This document shows positions 36,898 through 46,458 of a DNA stretch of 64,000 nt, piece by piece (position 1 is the stretch's first letter; the number at the start of each line of letters is the position of its first letter). The DNA is from Streptococcus parasanguinis (lineage in GTDB: Bacteria; Bacillota; Bacilli; Lactobacillales; Streptococcaceae): NCBI RefSeq assembly GCF_018499505.1, contig NZ_JAHDAC010000007.1, forward strand, positions 1 through 64,000. The letters are read 5' to 3'. The notes beneath the pieces were generated by a model, which saw only the letters and a list, made by a program, of their open reading frames with translations, was not told where the DNA came from and ran no database searches. The position numbers and the translations under genes were made by a program.

Positions 36898-37736
36898 ATC
36901 ATTATCGTTTAAATAATGGGGTGGAGATTCCTGTATTGGGATTTGGGACGTGGAAAGCAGCGGATGGAGAAGAAGCCTATCAAGCTGTCTTAGCTGCTTT
37001 AAAAGCAGGTTATCGCCATATCGATACAGCTGCGATTTATCAGAATGAAGAGAGTGTGGGTCGGGCCATTAAAGACAGTGGTCTTGCGCGCGAAGACCTG
37101 TTTATTACCACCAAACTTTGGAATACTCATCACACCTATGAAGACGCTCAAGCTGCTTTGGAAGAGTCTCTTGAGAAACTAGGCTTGGACTATGTAGATC
37201 TTTATTTGATTCATTGGCCAAATCCAAAACCCCTTCGAGAAAATGATGCTTGGAAACAACGAAATGCTGAGGTTTGGCGGGCAATGGAAGATATGTTAGC
37301 TGCTGGCAAGGTTCGGGCTATTGGTATTAGCAATTTTCTGCCTCATCATTTGGAAGCCCTCCTTGAAACAGCTCGGGTCATTCCGGCTGTGAACCAAATT
37401 CGTCTAGCACCTGGGGTGTACCAAAGTGAAGCTATTGCAGCGAGTCGCAAGCATGGCATTTTACTAGAGGCTTGGGGACCTTTTGGCCAAGGAGAATTGT
37501 TCCAAAATGAACAAGTAAAAGAAATGGCTACTAAATATGGAAAAACCGTCGCCCAACTAACTCTGTCTTGGAGTTTGCAAGAAGGTTTCCTTCCACTGCC
37601 AAAATCGGTTACGCCTGAGCGGATTGCGAGTAATTTAAATTGCTTTGATTTTGAATTGACAGCAGATGATGTGGAACTCCTTCGCCATCTTCCGGTTGAA
37701 GCAGGTGCACCAGATCCAGACAACAAAGATTTTTAA
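36894..37736 (+). CDS. aldo/keto reductase
   Basis: 280-residue NADPH-dependent (alpha/beta)8 reductase. The catalytic tetrad is present: Asp and Tyr in HIDTAAIYQNEESVG, Lys in TTKLWNTHH and His in LIHWPNP. The C-terminal LPKSVTPERIASN binds cofactor. The physiological substrate (2,5-diketogluconate, methylglyoxal or other aldehydes) is not evident. Confidence 0.92.
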   Translation: MNHYRLNNGVEIPVLGFGTWKAADGEEAYQAVLAALKAGYRHIDTAAIYQNEESVGRAIKDSGLAREDLFITTKLWNTHHTYEDAQAALEESLEKLGLDYVDLYLIHWPNPKPLRENDAWKQRNAEVWRAMEDMLAAGKVRAIGISNFLPHHLEALLETARVIPAVNQIRLAPGVYQSEAIAASRKHGILLEAWGPFGQGELFQNEQVKEMATKYGKTVAQLTLSWSLQEGFLPLPKSVTPERIASNLNCFDFELTADDVELLRHLPVEAGAPDPDNKDF

Positions 37737-37759
37737 AAGAGAATTTCTATTCATTACTG

Positions 37760-37793
37760 AAAACCGAGGACAGTTTCGTTCTCGGTTTTTAAA
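37760..37793 (+). terminator. aldo/keto reductase operon terminator
   Basis: AAAACCGAG / CTCGGTTTT stem with a T tract, after the stop at 37736. Confidence 0.88.
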
Positions 37794-37900
37794 ATCCTTT
37801 CAATGATTAAATAATTTTAAAACTCCAATAAAAACAGATGTTCTATAATACTTTCCTATGCTAATTTACATTTTTCCGAACGAAAATAAATTAATAGTTA

Positions 37901-37975
37901 GTAACATTCGTAAATGTTACATTTGTGTTACATTTTGTTTTTTGAATGAATTTTCAGATAATTTTGCGTTATAAT
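37901..37975 (+). promoter_or_regulatory. subtilase gene promoter with WalR/VicR box and CodY box
   Basis: -10 TATAAT at 37970-37975; the -35 is weak (TGAATT, 37947-37952). Upstream, TGTTAC-N5-TGTTAC (37915-37931) fits the WalR/VicR pattern TGTWAH-N5-TGTWAH exactly, and the first copy is also the right arm of the inverted repeat GTAACATT / AATGTTAC (37901-37920). AATTTTCAGATAATT (37949-37963) matches the CodY consensus at 14 of 15 positions and overlaps the -35 and spacer. This predicts activation by WalR and repression by CodY. Confidence 0.7.
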
Positions 37976-38005
37976 AGTTACTATTAAAATAAAAGGGGAG
38001 TTTCT

Positions 38006-41000
38006 ATGAATAGACAAGAACGTTTTTCATTAAGAAAATACAAATTTGGTGTAGCCTCAGTTTTATTAGGGGCTGTTTTGGTATTTGGATCTGCACAAGC
38101 GAGTGCTGAAGAACAAGCGGCTAACCAAACGAGTGCTGGAACACAGCTTGTAGCCACTACTCAACAGGCACCTGCTGAAGAAGAGCATTCACAAGCAACA
38201 GAAGCAAGTACAGCAGTTGCTAGTGAGAAAGTAGCAGTTGCAAAAGAAGCAACAGTTGCTGAAAAGACAACGAATGCAACAGAAGCAGCTCTTGCTGAAA
38301 AAACAGAAGCTCCGAAAGAAGCAGCTACTGTTCCAGAAACAAAACCGGAAGTAGCGGAAAAACCTGTAGAAAAAGCAGCAGAAGTGGCTACTGCGACAAG
38401 TTCTGAAACAACGAATCGCCATGAGGCAGCTGAAAAACCTCAAAGCGTCGAAAGTGACGAAATTATTACTGTTCCACAAACCTGGAAGCAAGGCTATAAA
38501 GGGGAAGGGATGGTTGTCGCCGTTATCGACTCTGGTTTGGATGTGAACCACGAGGTTCTTCGGATTACCGATCCTTCAAAAGCTAAGTTTAAAAACCAAG
38601 AAGAAATCGAAGCTGCTAAGAAAGCGGCAGGAATTGATTATGGTAAATGGTACAACGACAAGGTTGTCTACGCTTATGACTACTTTGATGGGACCGACAA
38701 TATCAAAGAGGCCGAAAGAGATTCTCATGGGATGCACGTTACAGGGATTGCAACCGGGAATCCTGATAAAGAAGCAGGAAACGGTGAAAAGATCTATGGT
38801 GTAGCACCAGAAGCGCAAGTTATGTTTATGCGTGTCTTTTCAGATCGTCAAAAAACAACGGGTTCTGCCCTTTATGTAAAAGCGATTGATGATGCTGTAG
38901 CTCTTGGTGCCGATACCATCAATATGAGTCTTGGATCTTCTACTGGTTCTACGGTCAACGCAGGTTCAGATATCATTGACGCGATTAAACGGGCGCGTGC
39001 TAAAGGTGTATCTGTCCTAATCTCTGCAGGAAATAGCAATACTTTTGGGAATGGCTATTCAAGACCAGCTGCAGAAAATCCAGATTACGGCTTGGTCGGA
39101 AATCCATCAACGGTAGAGGACTCTATCTCTGTTGCTTCTATCAATAATAAAATTATTACGACAGAAGTTTTTGAAGTCAAAGGCCTTGAAGGTAATGCAG
39201 AAGTAGATAACGGGAAGTTTGACTACAGTAAATCTGCAACAGATACAGACTTTGAAAAAGGTAAAGAATATGAATATGTATCAGTTGGTCTTGGAAAAGA
39301 AGATGATTTCAAAGATCTAGATCTTACTGGTAAATTAGCGCTTATCCAACGTGGGGAAATTCCATTTTCAGAAAAAATTACGAATGCCCTCCATCATGGT
39401 GCAGTAGGGGCCTTGGTTTACAATAATGTAGAAGGATCGAATCTTGGAATGGCAATTGATGGAGATGCTAAGAAAATTCCATCTGTCTTCATTTCAAAAC
39501 GCTATGGGGAAGCTCTGAAAGCTGGATCTTACAAAGTTGTCTTTAACAATACCATGGCCAACCGTCCATCTCCAGAAGCAGACCAATTGTCTGATTTCTC
39601 AAGCTGGGGAGTGACAACCGATGGTCAGTTGAAACCAGATGTCACAGCACCTGGTGGGAATATCTTCTCTTCTTTGAATGACAATACGTACGGGGATATG
39701 AGTGGTACTAGTATGGCCTCACCTCACGTAGCAGGTGTTGCAGCCTTGGTTAAAGAATACCTTGTGAAGAACCATCCAGAATTGACTCCTGAACAAGTTT
39801 CTGCAACTGTCAAAGCCTTGATTATGTCTACGGCTAAACCACATGTTAACAAAGAAACCGGTGTCTATACGTCTCCACGCCAACAAGGAGCAGGGGTTGT
39901 TGACACAGCAGCGGCTGTTTCAACAGACTTGTATGTGACTGGTGAAAATAACTACCCAAGTGTCACTCTTGGAAATGTTGGAGATAGCTTTACCTTTGAT
40001 GTCACTGTCCACAATATTTCAGATACCGATCGTACCTTGAAAATGTTGGTGAATACTGACACAGATGAAGTGAAAGATGGTAAATTTACCCTCCGTCCAC
40101 GTAAATTAACAGAAACTGCTTGGCCTGAAGTAACTGTGAAAGCGCATAGTTCTGAAACAGTTACAGTGAAAGTCGACACAAGTAAATTCACAGAAGAATT
40201 AAGCAAAGAAATGCCAAATGGTTATTTCCTTGAAGGATTTGTTCGTTTTGTCGATCCAGCAGATGATGGGGATGTAGTTAGCTTGCCATTTATGGGATTC
40301 AAGGGAGAATTCCAAAACCTTCCAGCAGTTGAAAAACCAATCTATGATTTGGTTCGTGAAGGAAAAGATGGCTTCTACTATCATGTTCCAAAAAATTTGA
40401 ATATCTCTTCTAGTGCCAATGTTTCTGCGCTCGTCACCCTTCAAAATGACCTTCTCCTTACACAAGGGAAACGTGATGGTCGTCGGATTACCGTTCTTGG
40501 TATTGAAGAAAATGCAGAAGGAACTCACTCTCTTCAACTAGATGAGAATGGAAATGTTCGCATTGCCATTTCACCAAATGAAGATGGAAATAAAGACCTT
40601 GTTGAATACAAGACAGTCGCTCTTCGAAACATTGAAAACATTCATGCAACTGTCTATGCAGCAAGCGATACGGAACATAAAAATCCACTGTGGGAAGGAA
40701 CTCCATCTGATCATCGTAAGAACTTCTTTGATGGTAATGAAAAGAACCCACGCAGCTATACACTAGATAACACTGCTTGGAATGGTACCGATGCAAATGG
40801 GAAAGCAGTAGCAGATGGTGTATATGATTATGTCATTCGTTACACACCAATGGTTCCTGGAGCTGAGGAGCAATCAACAACCTTCAAGGTTCAAGTCGAT
40901 ACTCAAAAACCAGTGATCACATCTGGATATATCCGTTTCAAAGATGGGGCTCAACAGTTTGTAGCACGTAAAGCCAAAGATGTTGGCGATGGTGGTATCT

Positions 41001-42424
41001 TAACTGAAAAACTCGTCTACGTGACTCCATTCGATGATCAGGGGACAAAGGTCCAAACCAGTGAAGATAAGAATGGTACACGTGCGCTTGAAAATTACCA
41101 TGTGATCAAGGCCAATGCAGATGGTAGCTTCGATCTTCCTGAAAACATCGATAAGAAGAATATCTACTACTATGTAGAAGACTTTGCGGGGAACGTAGAT
41201 TATGTTTCACTAGCTGATTTAGTTCGGGATCAAAATAGTGGTCGGGTTCAAATCGCAGTTCGTGACGCTAAAACGAACAAAGATTTGGATACTATGTATG
41301 TTTACCGAATCAAAGATAGCAATGGCCAATACGTGTCAGTTGATAAGACAAAAGATATTAACTTCTTGAACTTTGGTCATTATACTGCAGAAATCTTTAC
41401 GTATGATCGTACAGAAGTGAAATTTGTCAGCAGCTTGACACAAGAATTTGATTTGACAGAGGATAATAGTTTCCAAACGATCGCTTTCCTTGCCAATACT
41501 TTAGAATATGCACCAGTTAGCATCAGCTTTGATCAACCGGTTTCAAAAGCGGCTACGATTGTATTAAAAGGGGCAGATGGTGAAAACTTTGTCTTGCCTG
41601 CTGAAAAATATGGTAAAAATGGCTTTGGTAAATCTGTAGCAACTGGTCAATATACCTTGGTTGCAACTCTTCCTACAGGCTATGAACTAGCTGAGGAAGC
41701 ACCAGTGATCTCAGTTGTCGCAGGACGCAACAACAATTATCGTATTGGAGTGATCTCAAAAGTGGATCTCTTGGCTGCTTTGAACAACCAAGCAGATGTT
41801 ACAAAGACAGCGCAATATTTCAATGCCAGTGCGGATAAGAAAGAAGCCTATGATCAAGCCTTGCAAGCTGCTCAAGCAGCCTTGACCAACAAGGTTAGTC
41901 AAGAGCAAGTCAACCAAGCTCTAGCCAGTCTTGAAGCTGCCAGCCAAGCTTTGGATGGGAAAGATTCAAACGTTGCGGCCTTGAAAGAAGCCATGCAGGC
42001 TTACGATGCTACGACTAAAACTGGTCGTTATGCTAACGCCAAAGAAAAAGTACGTCGCGACTACGATCGTGCTTTCCAAACAGTTGCCTTGCTTGCAGTT
42101 GATCCAACTGTGAAACAAGAACAAATCAATCAAGCACTTGCTGAGCTTAGCCGTGCGGAAGGAAAATTAAACGGGAAAGCAACTGATTTTTCAATCCTTG
42201 AAAAATACATCAAGGAAGAATTGAAGTTCCAAGAAAAGAATGCAAAATTCATCTATGCTGGAAATGAAGAAAAAGAAGCTTACCTAGCAGCCTTCAAGGA
42301 TGCACAAACCATCCTTTCAAATCCAGGAGCAAGCCAACAAGATGTGAAAGATGCTTTGACAGCCTTGAAGAATGCCAAGAAAAAACTTCATGGTAAAAAA
42401 CCAAAAGCTGCAAGACGTCCATAA
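38006..42424 (+). CDS. prtA: YSIRK-signal cell-surface subtilisin-like protease (PrtA-like)
   Basis: 1472-residue secreted S8 serine protease. FSLRKYKFGVASVLLG is a YSIRK-type signal, with cleavage likely after ASA34. A low-complexity Ala/Glu/Thr/Lys region follows to ~150. The subtilase domain has Asp174 (AVIDSG), His240 (DSHGMHVTG), oxyanion Asn342 and Ser568 (GTSMASPHVAG), interrupted by a PA domain at about 420-510. Fn3-like C5a-peptidase-type domains follow, then about three FIVAR-like helical repeats (about 1250-1460). There is no LPXTG sorting signal. The C-terminus is basic (KKKLHGKKPKAARRP), as in pneumococcal PrtA, which is thought to bind the wall by charge. Confidence 0.88.
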   Translation: MNRQERFSLRKYKFGVASVLLGAVLVFGSAQASAEEQAANQTSAGTQLVATTQQAPAEEEHSQATEASTAVASEKVAVAKEATVAEKTTNATEAALAEKTEAPKEAATVPETKPEVAEKPVEKAAEVATATSSETTNRHEAAEKPQSVESDEIITVPQTWKQGYKGEGMVVAVIDSGLDVNHEVLRITDPSKAKFKNQEEIEAAKKAAGIDYGKWYNDKVVYAYDYFDGTDNIKEAERDSHGMHVTGIATGNPDKEAGNGEKIYGVAPEAQVMFMRVFSDRQKTTGSALYVKAIDDAVALGADTINMSLGSSTGSTVNAGSDIIDAIKRARAKGVSVLISAGNSNTFGNGYSRPAAENPDYGLVGNPSTVEDSISVASINNKIITTEVFEVKGLEGNAEVDNGKFDYSKSATDTDFEKGKEYEYVSVGLGKEDDFKDLDLTGKLALIQRGEIPFSEKITNALHHGAVGALVYNNVEGSNLGMAIDGDAKKIPSVFISKRYGEALKAGSYKVVFNNTMANRPSPEADQLSDFSSWGVTTDGQLKPDVTAPGGNIFSSLNDNTYGDMSGTSMASPHVAGVAALVKEYLVKNHPELTPEQVSATVKALIMSTAKPHVNKETGVYTSPRQQGAGVVDTAAAVSTDLYVTGENNYPSVTLGNVGDSFTFDVTVHNISDTDRTLKMLVNTDTDEVKDGKFTLRPRKLTETAWPEVTVKAHSSETVTVKVDTSKFTEELSKEMPNGYFLEGFVRFVDPADDGDVVSLPFMGFKGEFQNLPAVEKPIYDLVREGKDGFYYHVPKNLNISSSANVSALVTLQNDLLLTQGKRDGRRITVLGIEENAEGTHSLQLDENGNVRIAISPNEDGNKDLVEYKTVALRNIENIHATVYAASDTEHKNPLWEGTPSDHRKNFFDGNEKNPRSYTLDNTAWNGTDANGKAVADGVYDYVIRYTPMVPGAEEQSTTFKVQVDTQKPVITSGYIRFKDGAQQFVARKAKDVGDGGILTEKLVYVTPFDDQGTKVQTSEDKNGTRALENYHVIKANADGSFDLPENIDKKNIYYYVEDFAGNVDYVSLADLVRDQNSGRVQIAVRDAKTNKDLDTMYVYRIKDSNGQYVSVDKTKDINFLNFGHYTAEIFTYDRTEVKFVSSLTQEFDLTEDNSFQTIAFLANTLEYAPVSISFDQPVSKAATIVLKGADGENFVLPAEKYGKNGFGKSVATGQYTLVATLPTGYELAEEAPVISVVAGRNNNYRIGVISKVDLLAALNNQADVTKTAQYFNASADKKEAYDQALQAAQAALTNKVSQEQVNQALASLEAASQALDGKDSNVAALKEAMQAYDATTKTGRYANAKEKVRRDYDRAFQTVALLAVDPTVKQEQINQALAELSRAEGKLNGKATDFSILEKYIKEELKFQEKNAKFIYAGNEEKEAYLAAFKDAQTILSNPGASQQDVKDALTALKNAKKKLHGKKPKAARRP

Positions 42425-42449
42425 GAAAAACAACATTGTTTGTTAGCCT

Positions 42450-42490
42450 AAAATCCGTATGAAACGATTGTTTCATGCGGATTTTAATTT
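42450..42490 (+). terminator. subtilase gene terminator
   Basis: AAAATCCGTATGAAAC (42450-42465) / GTTTCATGCGGATTTT (42470-42485), loop GATT. The T tract merges with the -35 of the glycine T-box promoter. Confidence 0.92.
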
Positions 42491-42516
42491 ACAAGTTACT
42501 AAAAATCTGCTATAAT
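42488..42516 (+). promoter_or_regulatory. promoter of the glyQS T-box operon
   Basis: TTTACA (42488-42493), 17 nt, TATAAT (42511-42516) with an extended TG. Confidence 0.85.
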
Positions 42517-42522
42517 ACTAGT

Positions 42523-42722
42523 CAAGAAAGAAGGGCTTACGGCGTTTTTCTAGCGAGCTTGGGATAGTGAGAGCCAAGTAGAGCAAAGTAAGCAAGTGGC
42601 GCTTTCTCTCAGTAAAAAGCTGAGTAAAGTAAAATAAAATGAAGTAATAAATTAGGGTGGAACCGCGTTTCTGACGCCCCTAGGTCAAAGGACTTAGGAG
42701 CAGAGACACGGTTCTTTTTGTA
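42523..42722 (+). promoter_or_regulatory. glycine T-box leader of glyQS
   Basis: The T-box motif AGGGTGGAACCGCG is at 42654-42667. It is followed by a terminator whose stem pairs GTTTCTG and CCTAGGTC with GACTTAGG and CAGAGAC, ending in TTCTTTTT (to 42720). Stem I lies at about 42535-42630 and a GGC triplet at about 42598-42600 fits a glycine specifier. Uncharged tRNA-Gly would release transcription into glyQS. Confidence 0.93.
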
Positions 42723-42761
42723 TCCTAAGTCACAAGAAACTTTATGAATAAGGAGTATTCA

Positions 42762-42854
42762 ATGTCTAAAAAACTAACCTTTCACTGCGTTAGTGGCAGA
42801 GACCTCCTTACAGTCGGACTGCCCCACGCTCAGACACCCTGGTGCCTGAACTAG
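42762..42854 (+). other. decoy 30-codon ORF starting with a duplicated glyQ start
   Basis: AGGAG then ATG 42762 encodes MSKKLTF, the same seven residues as glyQ, and then diverges to end at TAG 42852. About 35 bp around this start (from the Shine-Dalgarno to codon 8) recur at the true glyQ start at 42936 with several differences. It is either a remnant of the original glyQ start cut off by an insertion, or a small leader ORF. Confidence 0.6.
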
Positions 42855-42899
42855 ACGCAGTACTAACTCGTCTTGCCTCGTAAAATCGACGAGGCAGAC
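42784..42899 (+). other. structured insert between the T-box and glyQ
   Basis: Closing helix ACTGCGT (42784-42790) / ACGCAGT (42855-42861) around hairpins GGCAG / CTGCC (42795-42823) and CAGACACC / GGTGCCTG (42831-42848, one mismatch). It is followed by an 11-bp hairpin GTC(T)TGCCTCGT (42870-42881) / ACGAGGCAGAC (42889-42899). There is no T-run and no T-box motif, so it is not a second T-box or terminator. Its GC content is higher than the surroundings. Confidence 0.6.
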
Positions 42900-42935
42900 T
42901 CGTGTCGCAAGAAATTATTGAAAAAGGAGTAAAAA

Positions 42936-43853
42936 ATGTCTAAAAAATTGACTTTCCAGGAAATCATCCTTACTTTGCAGCAATACTGGAATGACCAGGG
43001 TTGTATGCTCATGCAAGCTTATGATAATGAAAAAGGTGCGGGAACAATGAGTCCATATACCTTCCTTCGTGCCATTGGTCCTGAGCCATGGAATGCGGCT
43101 TATGTAGAGCCATCACGTCGTCCAGCGGACGGTCGTTACGGAGAAAACCCAAACCGTCTTTACCAACACCACCAATTCCAAGTGGTCATGAAACCATCGC
43201 CATCAAACATCCAAGAACTCTACCTTGAGTCATTGGAAAAATTGGGGATTAATCCTTTGGAACACGATATTCGTTTCGTTGAAGATAACTGGGAAAACCC
43301 ATCAACTGGATCAGCAGGTCTTGGTTGGGAAGTTTGGTTGGACGGTATGGAAATCACTCAGTTCACCTACTTCCAACAGGTTGGTGGTTTGGCAACTGGT
43401 CCGGTAACTTCTGAGGTCACTTACGGATTGGAACGTTTGGCTTCTTACATCCAAGAAGTAGATTCTGTTTACGATATTGAGTGGGCTCCAGGCGTTAAAT
43501 ACGGAGAAATCTTCCTTCAACCAGAATATGAACACTCAAAATACAGCTTTGAAGTTTCTGACCAAGATATGCTTCTCGAAAACTTCGAAAAATTTGAAAA
43601 AGAAGCAGGACGTGCTTTGGAATTGGGCCTTGTTCACCCAGCCTATGACTACGTTTTGAAATGTTCACATACCTTCAATTTGCTAGATGCTCGTGGAGCA
43701 GTATCCGTTACAGAACGTGCCGGCTACATTGCCCGCATCCGTAACTTGGCTCGTGTCGTAGCCAAAACTTTCGTCGCAGAACGTAAAAAACTTGGTTACC
43801 CACTTCTCGACGAAGCCACACGCGCCAAACTCCTAGCAGAAGAGGAAGAATAA
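42936..43853 (+). CDS. glyQ: glycyl-tRNA synthetase alpha subunit
   Basis: Catalytic subunit of the alpha2beta2 glycyl-tRNA synthetase, 305 residues. Family motifs: [60 protein letters not shown], and the metal/substrate segment [24 protein letters not shown] 42936 has AAAAAGGAG upstream. The 208-bp gap to glyS contains a repeat core. Confidence 0.97.
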   Translation: MSKKLTFQEIILTLQQYWNDQGCMLMQAYDNEKGAGTMSPYTFLRAIGPEPWNAAYVEPSRRPADGRYGENPNRLYQHHQFQVVMKPSPSNIQELYLESLEKLGINPLEHDIRFVEDNWENPSTGSAGLGWEVWLDGMEITQFTYFQQVGGLATGPVTSEVTYGLERLASYIQEVDSVYDIEWAPGVKYGEIFLQPEYEHSKYSFEVSDQDMLLENFEKFEKEAGRALELGLVHPAYDYVLKCSHTFNLLDARGAVSVTERAGYIARIRNLARVVAKTFVAERKKLGYPLLDEATRAKLLAEEEE

Positions 43854-43870
43854 AGAGAGCGTATTAGATG

Positions 43871-44026
43871 GGATTGACTGATAGAGCAATCCTACAGAAC
43901 CAGTTGCCGCAGTGATAAAGGTATCGTTAGAGAAACTAATGATACCAGGCAAAATTGGAGACCTTAGGCTCCAATTTTAGCAATGAAACGACGAAGTCGG
44001 TTGCTTGCGTGCCAATCACATAAGGT
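43871..44026 (+). repeat. structured intergenic repeat element, copy 3 (diverged core)
   Basis: Between glyQ and glyS. Closing helix GTGAT (43912-43916) / ATCAC (44015-44019) encloses GGTATCGTTAG / CTAATGATACC (43920-43946), AAAATTGGAG / CTCCAATTTT with loop ACCTTAGG (43951-43978), and AACGAC-GAA-GTCGGTT (about 43987-44002). Flanks CCGC-GTGA-AAA and TCAC-TAAGG are shared with the reverse strand of copies 1 and 2. A private hairpin GGATTG / CAATCC (43871-43892) lies upstream. The terminal inverted repeats of the full copies are not present. Confidence 0.75.
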
Positions 44027-44061
44027 AAACTGGAAAAAAAGATATTTTTCGGAGAAAAAAC

Positions 44062-46098
44062 ATGACAAAAAACTTATTAGTAGAACTTGGACTTGAAGAG
44101 TTGCCAGCCTACGTTGTCACACCAAGTGAAAAACAACTAGGTGAAAAAATGGCAGCCTTCTTGGATGACAACCGTCTTTCATACGAAAGCATTCAAACCT
44201 TCTCAACGCCACGCCGTTTGGCCGTCCGTGTGATTGGTTTGGCTGATCAACAATCTGATTTGACCGAAGATTTTAAAGGACCTTCTAAGAAAATCGCCTT
44301 GGATGCAGAAGGAAACTTCTCAAAAGCGGCTCAAGGATTCGTCCGTGGGAAAGGCTTGACAGTTGATGACATAGAATTCCGTGAAGTCAAAGGGGAAGAG
44401 TACGTTTATGTCACGAAACACGAAGCTGGAAAACCAGCTAAAGAAGTCTTGGCTGGCGTTTCAGAAGTGCTTGCTTCATTGACCTTCCCTGTTAGCATGC
44501 ACTGGGCTAACAATACATTTGAATACATTCGCCCAGTTCACACCTTGATCGTTCTTTTGGGCGACGAAGCGCTTGACCTTGATTTCTTGGATATCCAATC
44601 AGGTCGTGTGAGTCGTGGCCACCGTTTCCTTGGACATGAAGTGGAAATTACCAATGCGGATTCGTATGAAGAAGACCTTCGTACCGTTTACGTGATTGCG
44701 GATAGCAAAGAACGTGAAAACATGATTCGTGAGCAAATCAAAGCCATCGAAGCAGAACAAGGTGTTCAAGTTCAAATAGAAGAAGGACTTTTGAATGAAG
44801 TCTTGAACTTGGTCGAATACCCAACTGCCTTCATGGGAAGCTTTGATACTAAATATTTGGACGTTCCAGAAGAAGTCTTGGTGACCTCAATGGAAACACA
44901 CCAACGTTACTTTGTTGTACGTGACCTCGATGGTCAGCTCAAACCGAACTTCATCTCCGTCCGTAATGGGAACGCTGAGCACTTGGAAAATGTTATCCGA
45001 GGAAATGAAAAAGTATTAGTTGCACGTCTTGAAGATGGTGAATTCTTCTGGCGTGAAGATCAAAAACTTAAGATTGAAGATCTCGTTGCTAAATTGGCGA
45101 ACGTAACCTTCCATGAAAAAATTGGTTCTCTTTCAGAACACATGGCGCGTGCTGGTGTTATTGCAGCGTCACTAGCTGAGCAAGCTGGTTTGACTGCTGA
45201 AGAAACGGTAGCCGTTGCTCGTGCAGCTGAAATCTACAAATTTGACCTCTTGACGGGTATGGTTGGAGAGTTCGATGAATTGCAAGGAATCATGGGTGAA
45301 AAATACGCCCTTCTCGCTGGTGAAGATGCTGCGGTAGCGACAGCTATCCGTGAGCACTACCTTCCTGATTCAGCAGACGGAGCCCTTCCAGAGACTAAGG
45401 TTGGTGCTATCCTTGCGCTTGCAGATAAATTGGATACCCTCCTTTCATTCTTCTCAGTTGGCTTGATTCCATCAGGTTCCAATGACCCTTATGCGCTTCG
45501 TCGTGCAACACAAGGGATTGTTCGTATCTTGGATGCCTTTGGTTGGCATATCCCTATGGATGAGTTGATTGACAGCCTTTACGGCCTTTCATTTGATAGC
45601 CTTTCCTATGACAATCAAGCAGAAGTGCTCAACTTCATCAAGGCGCGTGTGGACAAGATGATGGGACGCACACCAAAAGACATCAAAGATGCTGTTCTTG
45701 CTGGTTCAAACTTTGTCGTGGCTGATATGCTGGAAGCAGCTGGAGCTCTTTCAGAAGCTGCGAAGACGGATGGTTATAAGGCAGCTGTTGAATCCCTCTC
45801 ACGTGCTTTCAACTTGGCAGAAAAAGCAGATGCTTCAGTAGCAGTCGACGCTAGTCTCTTTGAAAACGATCAAGAAAAAGCCCTTGCTAAAGCAATTGAA
45901 GAGCTTGAATTGACAGGTTCAGCTAGCGACAAATTGGCTCAACTCTTTGCCCTTAGCCCAGTCATCGATGCTTTCTTTGACAATACCATGGTTATGGCAG
46001 AAGATGAGGCTGTTAAAAACAACCGTTTGGCCCTTCTTGCAGGTCTTGTAGCGAAAGCCAACGCTGTTGCAGCCTTTAATCAATTGAACACAAAATAA
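44062..46098 (+). CDS. glyS: glycyl-tRNA synthetase beta subunit
   Basis: 678-residue beta subunit that binds tRNA-Gly. Family signatures: [22 protein letters not shown] at the N-terminus, [12 protein letters not shown]-like segment [12 protein letters not shown], the HD-like region, and a C-terminal anticodon-binding helical domain ([21 protein letters not shown]). Second gene of the T-box operon. Confidence 0.97.
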   Translation: MTKNLLVELGLEELPAYVVTPSEKQLGEKMAAFLDDNRLSYESIQTFSTPRRLAVRVIGLADQQSDLTEDFKGPSKKIALDAEGNFSKAAQGFVRGKGLTVDDIEFREVKGEEYVYVTKHEAGKPAKEVLAGVSEVLASLTFPVSMHWANNTFEYIRPVHTLIVLLGDEALDLDFLDIQSGRVSRGHRFLGHEVEITNADSYEEDLRTVYVIADSKERENMIREQIKAIEAEQGVQVQIEEGLLNEVLNLVEYPTAFMGSFDTKYLDVPEEVLVTSMETHQRYFVVRDLDGQLKPNFISVRNGNAEHLENVIRGNEKVLVARLEDGEFFWREDQKLKIEDLVAKLANVTFHEKIGSLSEHMARAGVIAASLAEQAGLTAEETVAVARAAEIYKFDLLTGMVGEFDELQGIMGEKYALLAGEDAAVATAIREHYLPDSADGALPETKVGAILALADKLDTLLSFFSVGLIPSGSNDPYALRRATQGIVRILDAFGWHIPMDELIDSLYGLSFDSLSYDNQAEVLNFIKARVDKMMGRTPKDIKDAVLAGSNFVVADMLEAAGALSEAAKTDGYKAAVESLSRAFNLAEKADASVAVDASLFENDQEKALAKAIEELELTGSASDKLAQLFALSPVIDAFFDNTMVMAEDEAVKNNRLALLAGLVAKANAVAAFNQLNTK

Positions 46099-46131
46099 TG
46101 ACCTGATGACAGGTAGAAAGTAGGTCTTATT

Positions 46132-46389
46132 ATGACACCTGAAAAAATCGCTCGAATCAATGAGCTTGCTAAAAAGAAAAAAACAGAAGGTTTGACTCCT
46201 GAAGAAGCAGTGGAACAAGCAAAACTTCGTGAAGAATACATTGAAGGTTATCGTCGTTCGGTTCGTCACCACATCGAAGGGATCAAAATTGTGGATGAAG
46301 AAGGTAACGATGTAACACCTGAGAAACTACGCCAAGTGCAACGTGAAAAAGGTTTGCATGGCCGTAGCCTCGATGACCCTAATTCATAA
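46132..46389 (+). CDS. DUF896 family protein
   Basis: 85-residue highly charged protein of the YnzC/DUF896 family ([45 protein letters not shown]), with a helical hairpin N-terminal half. Members are linked to SOS/cell-division genes in Bacillus, but no biochemical role is established. 33 nt after glyS and before its terminator. Confidence 0.9.
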   Translation: MTPEKIARINELAKKKKTEGLTPEEAVEQAKLREEYIEGYRRSVRHHIEGIKIVDEEGNDVTPEKLRQVQREKGLHGRSLDDPNS

Positions 46390-46391
46390 GC

Positions 46392-46426
46392 AAAAGAGTG
46401 CTGGAAGAGACTCCAGCACTCTTTTT
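46392..46426 (+). terminator. glyQS operon terminator
   Basis: AAAGAGTGCTGGA / TCCAGCACTCTTT stem followed by T's. Confidence 0.94.
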
Positions 46427-46458
46427 AATCTATAAAATTCAGAATATTCTGGACTAGA

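Noticed and set aside
38260-38551. Cys/Phe-rich minus-strand frame opposite the subtilase N-terminal region
   Set aside because: It mirrors the Ala/Glu/Lys/Thr-rich low-complexity segment of the protease and has no ribosome site.
42784-42899. Second T-box before glyQ
   Set aside because: There is no TGGAACCGCG-type antiterminator motif and no T-run after the hairpins, so it is treated as a structured insert.
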